16,957 nucleotides of DNA. Source: an uncultured bacterium (lineage in GTDB: Bacteria > Bacillota > Clostridia > Lachnospirales > Lachnospiraceae). Shown in pieces: positions 12,640-16,957 of this stretch. The stretch spans positions 1 to 16,957 of the forward strand of contig CAJMMS010000037.1 of assembly GCA_905214675.1 (NCBI GenBank). The letters are read 5' to 3'. The position numbers and the translations under genes were made by a program. Under the pieces are notes generated by a model. The model had not been told where the DNA came from and ran no database searches. It saw nothing but the letters and a program-made list of their open reading frames with translations. Each line of letters starts with the position of its first letter. The first letter of the stretch is position 1.

Positions 12640-14033
12640 TCAAAAAACTGCGACGCAAATTTGTGATCATCAACATGTCACTGGTTGCCGTGATTCTCTG
12701 CGTGGTGCTTGGCATGTTCTGTTTCACCCGTATACATTCTTTCCGGGCAGAGAGTGAAATGGCGATGCGGCAGATGCTGGATAGTTCCCGTTCGAAAGAA
12801 CCTCCCTCAGACGGCAATGCTCCTGCTCCCGGCAGTCCAAATCCTGCCACAGCGGATTCCGGTTCAGAAACCGACAATAGCTCTGAAACTTCGGATTCCG
12901 AAAATAATGCACAGAATCCTCAGCCGCCAAGCCTTGATTTCGGTCCCGGCGGACGCAATCCGGCATTTAATTCGGTTCCTGTTTTTCTGGTCACACTGGA
13001 CAAAAACAATGAGATCACAGACACCAGTTCCAGCGGCTCCTATACCGTAACAGACACGCTTTCCGAAGCCGCCGTAAGTGCCGCTCTTGCAGTTTCCGAA
13101 GATCAGGGTTATCTTTCGGATCTGAAGCTGCGTTTTATCAAACAGAATACACCGGAAGGCACAAAAATCGCCTTTGCCGATACGGTCCAGGAAACGCGTG
13201 CTCTCGGCGAGCTTGTCATTCAGTGCGTCATTATGCTTCTGCTTTTTCTGCTCTGTTTTCTTCTGGTCAGCATTTTTCTGGCACGCTGGGCACTCAGGCC
13301 GGTCGAAACAGCCTGGGAACAGCAGAATCAGTTCATCGCCGATGCTTCCCATGAACTGAAAACACCGCTGACCGTGATCCTCGCCAACCTTCGGATCCTG
13401 CTCTCCCACAAGGATGCCACGATCCGTGAGGAACTTCAGTGGGTGGAGAGCACGCAGGAAGAGACCGGCCGCATGAAAAAGCTGGTGGAAAATCTGCTCT
13501 TTCTTGCTCGCTCCGATGCCAGATCTACGCCAATGGTATACAGCACCTTTTCTTTCAGTGACCTGATCCTTGGCTGCCTTCTGACGTTTGAACCGGTCGC
13601 TTTTGAGCAGGGTGTCATGATCGAAGATCATATATCGGAAGATATTTCTCTGGCGGGCGATGCCTCACAGATCCGTCAGTTGGTTGCTATTTTGCTGGAT
13701 AACGCCTGCAAATATGCCGGAAATGCCACAGGCGGCGAAACGGATGACAAGAAAGTCACGGTTACGCTGGTATCTGAAAACGACAGGATCAGACTGACGG
13801 TGCACAATACGGGAAAGGCGATCCCTGAGGAGGACCTGCCGCATCTGTTTGAACGTTTCTACCGCACTGACAAATCGCGTGCCCGCACCGACGGCGGTTA
13901 CGGACTTGGGCTTGCCATTGCTCAGACCATAGCAAAAAACCACCGTGGTAAGATCACGGTGGTCAGTGCTGAAAATCTCGGTACTTCTTTTACGGTCACA
14001 CTTCCTGTGTCAAAAGAAAAAGAACATGCCTGA
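12636..14033 (+). CDS. Membrane sensor histidine kinase
   Basis: 465-residue partner of the preceding regulator. TM1 is at about 11-30 and TM2 at about 194-216, flanking an extracytoplasmic region of about 160 residues. Residues about 50-105 of that region are a Ser/Pro/Asp/Asn-rich disordered stretch, and the rest (about 112-180) may be a small folded sensor. The dimerisation domain carries His239 in FIADASHELKTPLTVI. The ATPase domain has the N box LLDNACKYA near 352, IRLTVHNTGKAIPEED (G1), LFERFYRTDKSRA (F) and GGYGLGLAIAQTIA (G2). The start ATG overlaps the regulator stop as ATGA. The signal is unknown. Its 3' coding end contains the trpS terminator on the opposite strand. Confidence 0.94.
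   Translation: MIKKLRRKFVIINMSLVAVILCVVLGMFCFTRIHSFRAESEMAMRQMLDSSRSKEPPSDGNAPAPGSPNPATADSGSETDNSSETSDSENNAQNPQPPSLDFGPGGRNPAFNSVPVFLVTLDKNNEITDTSSSGSYTVTDTLSEAAVSAALAVSEDQGYLSDLKLRFIKQNTPEGTKIAFADTVQETRALGELVIQCVIMLLLFLLCFLLVSIFLARWALRPVETAWEQQNQFIADASHELKTPLTVILANLRILLSHKDATIREELQWVESTQEETGRMKKLVENLLFLARSDARSTPMVYSTFSFSDLILGCLLTFEPVAFEQGVMIEDHISEDISLAGDASQIRQLVAILLDNACKYAGNATGGETDDKKVTVTLVSENDRIRLTVHNTGKAIPEEDLPHLFERFYRTDKSRARTDGGYGLGLAIAQTIAKNHRGKITVVSAENLGTSFTVTLPVSKEKEHA
13934..13963 (-). terminator. Intrinsic terminator of trpS, embedded in the kinase gene
   Basis: On the minus strand ACCACCGTG (13963-13955), a 7-base loop and CACGGTGGT (13947-13939) form a perfect 9-bp stem, followed by TTTTTT (13939-13934). 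It lies about 80 bp past the trpS stop, inside the coding end of the convergent histidine kinase gene (NHRGKITVV codons). Confidence 0.8.
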
Positions 14034-14043
14034 TTTCTGATAT

Positions 14044-15141
14044 TTATTTCTCATGTTTGGCTGCAAAACGCTCTGACTGTTCCTGGATCAGTGCTGCGTC
14101 TTCAAAATAATTGATACGCATCGCACGTTTCACTTCAGCCATCGTTTCTGCAGCTACTTTTCTTGCTTCTTCGCTTCCTTTTTTCAGGATCTCATAGATC
14201 TCCGGAATGTGCTGTTCCAGCTCTTTTCTCTTTGCACGGATCGGCTCCAGCTCTTCCTGCATAACGGCGTTAAGGAAACGTTTTACTTTGACATCTCCAA
14301 GTCCGCCTCTCTGATAATGGGCTTTCAGCTCATCCAGATTCTTATAATCCGGCAGATAACGCTCAAAATGCTCCGGTCTGCTGAATGCATCCAGATAAGT
14401 AAAGACTGCGTTTCCTTCCAGATTGCCAGGGTCAGATACTTTGATGTGGTTCGGATCGGTGTACATGCTCATGATCTTCTGGCGGACTTCTTCTTCTGTA
14501 TCGGAAAGATAAATGCAGTTGCCAAGAGATTTGCTCATCTTTGCCTTGCCATCGGTACCCGGCAGGCGGCAGCATACTTCATTCTCCGGGATCAGAGCGG
14601 TCGGCTCTACGAGCGTCTCACCATATACGCTGTTGAATTTGCGGACGATCTCTCTTGCCTGCTCGATCATCGGAAGCTGATCCTCTCCAACCGGCACGGT
14701 CGTTGCCTTAAAAGCGGTGATATCGGATGCCTGGCTGATCGGGTAGGTAAAGAATCCTACCGGGATGCTTGTCTCGAAATTACGCATCTGGATCTCTGTC
14801 TTAACGGTTGGGTTTCTCTGTAATCTGGAAACAGTAACCAGATTCATATAGAAAAAGGACAGTTCTGCCAGCTCCGGAACCTGTGACTGGATAAAAATCG
14901 TACATTTCTCCGGGTCCAGTCCACAGGAAAGGTAATCCAGTGCCACTTCGATGATATTCTGCCGGATCTTCTCTGGGTTGTCTGCATTGTCCGTCAGTGC
15001 CTGTGCATCTGCGATCATAATAAAAATCTTATCGTATTCGCCTGAATTCTGCAGCTCTACTCTGCGTTTCAGAGATCCTACATAATGTCCTACGTGAAGT
15101 CTTCCGGTCGGTCTGTCGCCGGTCAAAATGATCTTTTCCAT
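14044..15141 (-). CDS. trpS: Tryptophanyl-tRNA synthetase
   Basis: Class I synthetase charging tRNA-Trp, 365 residues. The HIGH-type motif is at about 11-24 in PTGRLHVGHYVGSL, and KMSKS is at 201-205. Tryptophan-pocket sequences SQASDI and VGEDQLPMIE are present. The opening ILTGDRPTGRLHVGHY with a longer body marks the streptococcal/Lachnospiraceae form rather than the shorter E. coli type. The frame is open to 15177, but ATG 15141 is chosen because AGGAGG (15149-15154) sits seven bases upstream. It is monocistronic, with a promoter at 15204-15233 and a short leader. It converges on the histidine kinase gene, 10 bp between stop codons. Confidence 0.96.
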   Translation of the reverse strand: MEKIILTGDRPTGRLHVGHYVGSLKRRVELQNSGEYDKIFIMIADAQALTDNADNPEKIRQNIIEVALDYLSCGLDPEKCTIFIQSQVPELAELSFFYMNLVTVSRLQRNPTVKTEIQMRNFETSIPVGFFTYPISQASDITAFKATTVPVGEDQLPMIEQAREIVRKFNSVYGETLVEPTALIPENEVCCRLPGTDGKAKMSKSLGNCIYLSDTEEEVRQKIMSMYTDPNHIKVSDPGNLEGNAVFTYLDAFSRPEHFERYLPDYKNLDELKAHYQRGGLGDVKVKRFLNAVMQEELEPIRAKRKELEQHIPEIYEILKKGSEEARKVAAETMAEVKRAMRINYFEDAALIQEQSERFAAKHEK

Positions 15142-15154
15142 CTTTATTCCTCCT

Positions 15155-15178
15155 GAAATGCAGCCTGAAAACCGCATT
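15155..15178 (-). other. Leader hairpin directly before the trpS ribosome site
   Basis: On the minus strand AAATGCGG and CTGCATTT pair over eight positions (one G-U) around a loop TTTTCAGG, ending next to AGGAGG. It might modulate ribosome access. The leader is only about 55 bases long, too short for a T-box. Coordinates are approximate by a base or two. Confidence 0.45.
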
Positions 15179-15203
15179 TAATCATCTGATTTCTCTGCCC
15201 TCT

Positions 15204-15233
15204 AGTATAGAACAGACGAGGCTGCAACGTCAA
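15204..15233 (-). promoter_or_regulatory. trpS promoter
   Basis: TTGACG (15233-15228) and TATACT (15209-15204) on the minus strand with an 18-base spacer, about 65 bp before the trpS ATG and just downstream of the strong terminator at 15253-15297. Confidence 0.8.
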
Positions 15234-15252
15234 TCCTTTTTTCCACTCTGCC

Positions 15253-15297
15253 AAAAAACAGACTCCTGTATTCTTTCTTAATACAGGAGTCTGTTTT
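15253..15297 (-). terminator. Strong intrinsic terminator after the XRE gene
   Basis: Arms 15255-15272 and 15280-15297 are perfectly complementary over 18 bp (core CAGACTCCTGTATT) with a 7-base loop. TTTTTT (15258-15253) follows on the minus strand. The plus strand also ends in TTTT, so it could work in both directions. It isolates trpS from the accessory region. Confidence 0.92.
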
Positions 15298-15360
15298 CAT
15301 TACTTTAATTTGAGAATATCGCCTTCGGCGGATTTCAGAAGCATTCTTGAATGTTCTGTA

Positions 15361-16245
15361 TCACTCACAGCTCGCCAAAAAATGTTCCGGATGTGCTTTT
15401 TTAAATTCTTTATGCCTCGCTTCTGCCTCTTCGATCTGTTGTTCAATGCTTTTTATTTCTTTTTTTGTGTTCTCCAGTTCTTTCTTTTCTCTTTTTCTGT
15501 ACTCTGCCAAATTTTTCCACATTTTTTCGTTATGTTTTTCTACTGCAAATTTTTTTGCATCCCAATGCTCTTTTATTTTCTCTGCCAAATATAAAACCCA
15601 CTCTACATCTTTTTCATAAGGATCTTCTTTCACATCACAACGTGACTGGAGCTGCTCTGCTTCCATCTGCCCATATGCTACGAGCATGGCTTCCAAAATA
15701 CCTTCTATTTCATAGAAGAACGGCATTTTAAGTAATGACTCATTTCGGCTCATCTCTTCTAAGAGTTCACTTAATTTATCATAAATTCCACAGCCACGAT
15801 TTATACAGCTGATTTCACTTAACATGCTGCCAGGATTTTCCCATTTGATAAGTGTATCTATCCGTTTTAATGTCTGTTCTTTCTTCTGCCGTGCCTGAAT
15901 ATACTCTTCATCCAGGCTGATTTCTGTCGTGCCAAAAAAATAAATGCTCTCATTTTTCAGATCGATCACTCCTTCTCTTGGCTTATAGCGATACGTCTGT
16001 TTTCCGTTTTCATCGTACCGGAACATTGCTTTATCAAATAAAATCTGTTTTTCTTTTTCCGAAATTTCTCCAAAATAAGAAGCATCAATTCCAAAAAAAT
16101 CCACCAGCTGTTCTTTTCTCTGGCTTGGAATTTCTTTATAACCATTTTCCCAGGAACTCAGTGCCTGCCTGGTAATCCCCAGCTTATTTGCAAGTTCACT
16201 TAAGGATAAATTACAACGTGTTCTTATAAATCGCAGTCCATTCAT
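15361..16245 (-). CDS. XRE-family helix-turn-helix regulator with coiled-coil tail
   Basis: 294 residues. Residues about 4-58 are a Cro/C1-type HTH: LRFIRTRCNLSLSELANKLG, then ITRQALSSWENGYKEIPS, with the usual recognition helix. The middle (about 60-215) is helical and unrecognised. The last 70 residues are Lys/Glu-rich and very likely a coiled coil (ELENTKKEIKSIEQQIEEAE). ATG 16245 has GGAGG eight bases upstream. A promoter lies at 16301-16330, with a palindrome over its -35 that could serve autoregulation. The base composition is more AT-rich than the housekeeping genes, consistent with acquired DNA. It could be a phage- or island-type repressor, but no partner genes are in the window; the function beyond DNA binding is unknown. 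Confidence 0.85.
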   Translation of the reverse strand: MNGLRFIRTRCNLSLSELANKLGITRQALSSWENGYKEIPSQRKEQLVDFFGIDASYFGEISEKEKQILFDKAMFRYDENGKQTYRYKPREGVIDLKNESIYFFGTTEISLDEEYIQARQKKEQTLKRIDTLIKWENPGSMLSEISCINRGCGIYDKLSELLEEMSRNESLLKMPFFYEIEGILEAMLVAYGQMEAEQLQSRCDVKEDPYEKDVEWVLYLAEKIKEHWDAKKFAVEKHNEKMWKNLAEYRKREKKELENTKKEIKSIEQQIEEAEARHKEFKKAHPEHFLASCE

Positions 16246-16300
16246 TTACATTTCCTCCAAAAATATATTTAACAGAAATGTGCACCTTCCATCTGGATAA

Positions 16301-16333
16301 ATGATATCTTTGGTTTACAGGGTTCGTCAACCC
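16301..16333 (-). promoter_or_regulatory. XRE gene promoter with palindrome over the -35
   Basis: TTGACG (16330-16325) and TATCAT (16306-16301) on the minus strand with an 18-base spacer. The -35 sits in the palindrome GGGTT-GACG-AACCC (16333-16320), a plausible operator for the adjacent regulator. Confidence 0.65.
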
Positions 16334-16570
16334 GCAACCTTATAAATAATTTTTCATCCACTCTGCTTCTCTGAATATTCATTTTTTTCAAAAATCAAAT
16401 CACATACGGTATGTCACTTTTCGTTTTTTTGATTATAATATAATCTAAAGTTTTATCCTTCTTGATACTATTGCAAATTTTAACTCTTAGTCCATCACAA
16501 TTTTGTTCAATATTCTATGTAATATCCAAACAAGCTTTAGAAACAATAAAAAGAAATCTTTCCATTAAAG
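16334..16570. other. AT-rich non-coding stretch with two short palindromes
   Basis: No gene is seen on either strand. It holds ACATAC-G-GTATGT (16402-16414) and GATTATA-A-TATAATC (16431-16445), possible protein-binding sites upstream of the XRE promoter. With the promoter and leader at 16246-16333, this fills the space between the XRE gene and the remnant at 16571. Confidence 0.5.
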
Positions 16571-16957
16571 TTATATGCTTATCCAAAAACTGCTTTGAGC
16601 CTTTAGAACATATCCATCCTTTAATTTAATCTTCTTTTTGCGCATCGAATTTAAAAAAATAGGCTTCAATTCTGTTCCTCTTGCATTATATATTTGCAGT
16701 TTATTATATAAAAAGAACGATTTTTCATCCGGACAAATTAAATATTCACCTTCTGGAATTTCTATCCCTATTCTAAATTTCCCAGAAGATAATTTTATAC
16801 TTTCTCCATTTAAAATTCTTTCCTTTAGTTTTTCCGTCTCTTTTTTAATATTTTCAACCCGTTTATCTTCTATAGCAATCCAATAAATTATTGCACATAA
16901 TTACACGAATGAAACCACCCTATGCAGTCCTTTGGACGAATTGTTAAAAATCCTTTT
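16571..16957 (-). pseudogene. Broken or partial membrane-anchored protein with a GEY-type small domain
   Basis: The minus-strand frame is open from 16900 to the TAA at 16573-16571 (109 codons). It opens with a hydrophobic piece (CAIIYWIAI), then a charged coiled-coil-like stretch (EDKRVENIKKETEKLKERI). The end is a domain with FRIGIEIPEGEYLIC, YNKLQIYN and KIKLKDGYVLKAQSSFW. The pattern IPxGEY followed by LxDGYxL is common in short secreted or anchored Firmicute proteins of unknown function. No ATG, GTG or TTG start fits, and an in-frame TAA (16903-16901) interrupts the frame inside the expected membrane helix. Codons upstream of it continue to the window end without resembling the family. 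Either a nonsense/frameshift mutation or an insertion boundary broke the gene; a start outside the window cannot be excluded. Confidence 0.6.

Noticed and set aside
12864..13631. 255-codon minus-strand open frame opposite the histidine kinase
   Set aside because: It overlaps a complete sensor kinase with all motifs; no ribosome site or recognisable domain.
15142..15233. T-box or trp-type attenuator before trpS
   Set aside because: The leader from the promoter to the start is about 55 bases, has no T-box motif, no terminator and no Trp-rich leader peptide.
16402..16414. LexA-type SOS box
   Set aside because: ACATAC-G-GTATGT is palindromic but lacks the GAAC/GTTC arms expected of Gram-positive LexA sites.
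16638..16886. 82-codon open frame on the plus strand
   Set aside because: It is antisense to the coherent minus-strand GEY-domain frame, has no ribosome site, and its composition is that of AT-rich shadow sequence.

Overview
The window looks like a chromosomal segment of a low-to-moderate GC Firmicute, most likely a gut Clostridium-cluster XIVa (Lachnospiraceae) member. Grounds: the gene order pyrH-frr-uppS-cdsA-dxr-rseP, strong AGGAGG ribosome sites, sigma-A type promoters, a Thr/Glu-rich secreted NlpC/P60 protein, and the TrpS form beginning ILTGDRPTGRLHVGHY. Genus is not determinable by eye.

Layout. (1) 1-1800, minus strand: a secreted NlpC/P60 cell-wall hydrolase with its own promoter, followed at the window edge by a repeat. 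(2) 1914-7291, minus: pyrH, frr, uppS, cdsA, dxr and rseP, joining nucleotide supply, ribosome recycling, undecaprenyl lipid carrier, phospholipid precursor, isoprenoid precursor and membrane proteolysis. A 272-bp spacer between frr and uppS holds a highly structured RNA-like element and an intrinsic terminator placed directly before the uppS ribosome site. (3) 7269-8158, minus: remains of an ABC sugar-binding lipoprotein gene and a hybrid histidine kinase gene, joined and shortened by at least two deletions; the pyrH promoter sits at the end of this debris. (4) 8458-9306, plus: a polytopic metal-exporter-like protein, converging on topB (9317-11536, minus). (5) 11712-14033, plus: a structured leader/element followed by an OmpR-type response regulator and histidine kinase. 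(6) 14044-15233, minus: trpS with its own promoter. (7) 15253-16957, minus: AT-rich accessory DNA with an XRE-type regulator and the remnant of a membrane-anchored small-domain protein.

The most interesting signal is a dispersed structured element. A 50-bp sequence is repeated exactly at 4-53 and 5875-5924, each time starting at or just after the stop codon of the gene upstream of it. The copy in the frr-uppS spacer folds on paper into a four-way junction with no unpaired junction bases, followed by a 26-base core. The same core (24 of 26 bases) recurs in a second, otherwise unlike structured element at 11722-11892. The only two base differences in the core are complementary to each other, a C-G to G-C switch in a predicted stem, which argues for a conserved RNA. 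It may be a non-autonomous mobile RNA element (a HEARO/omega-RNA-like identity is one testable idea) or a regulatory leader.
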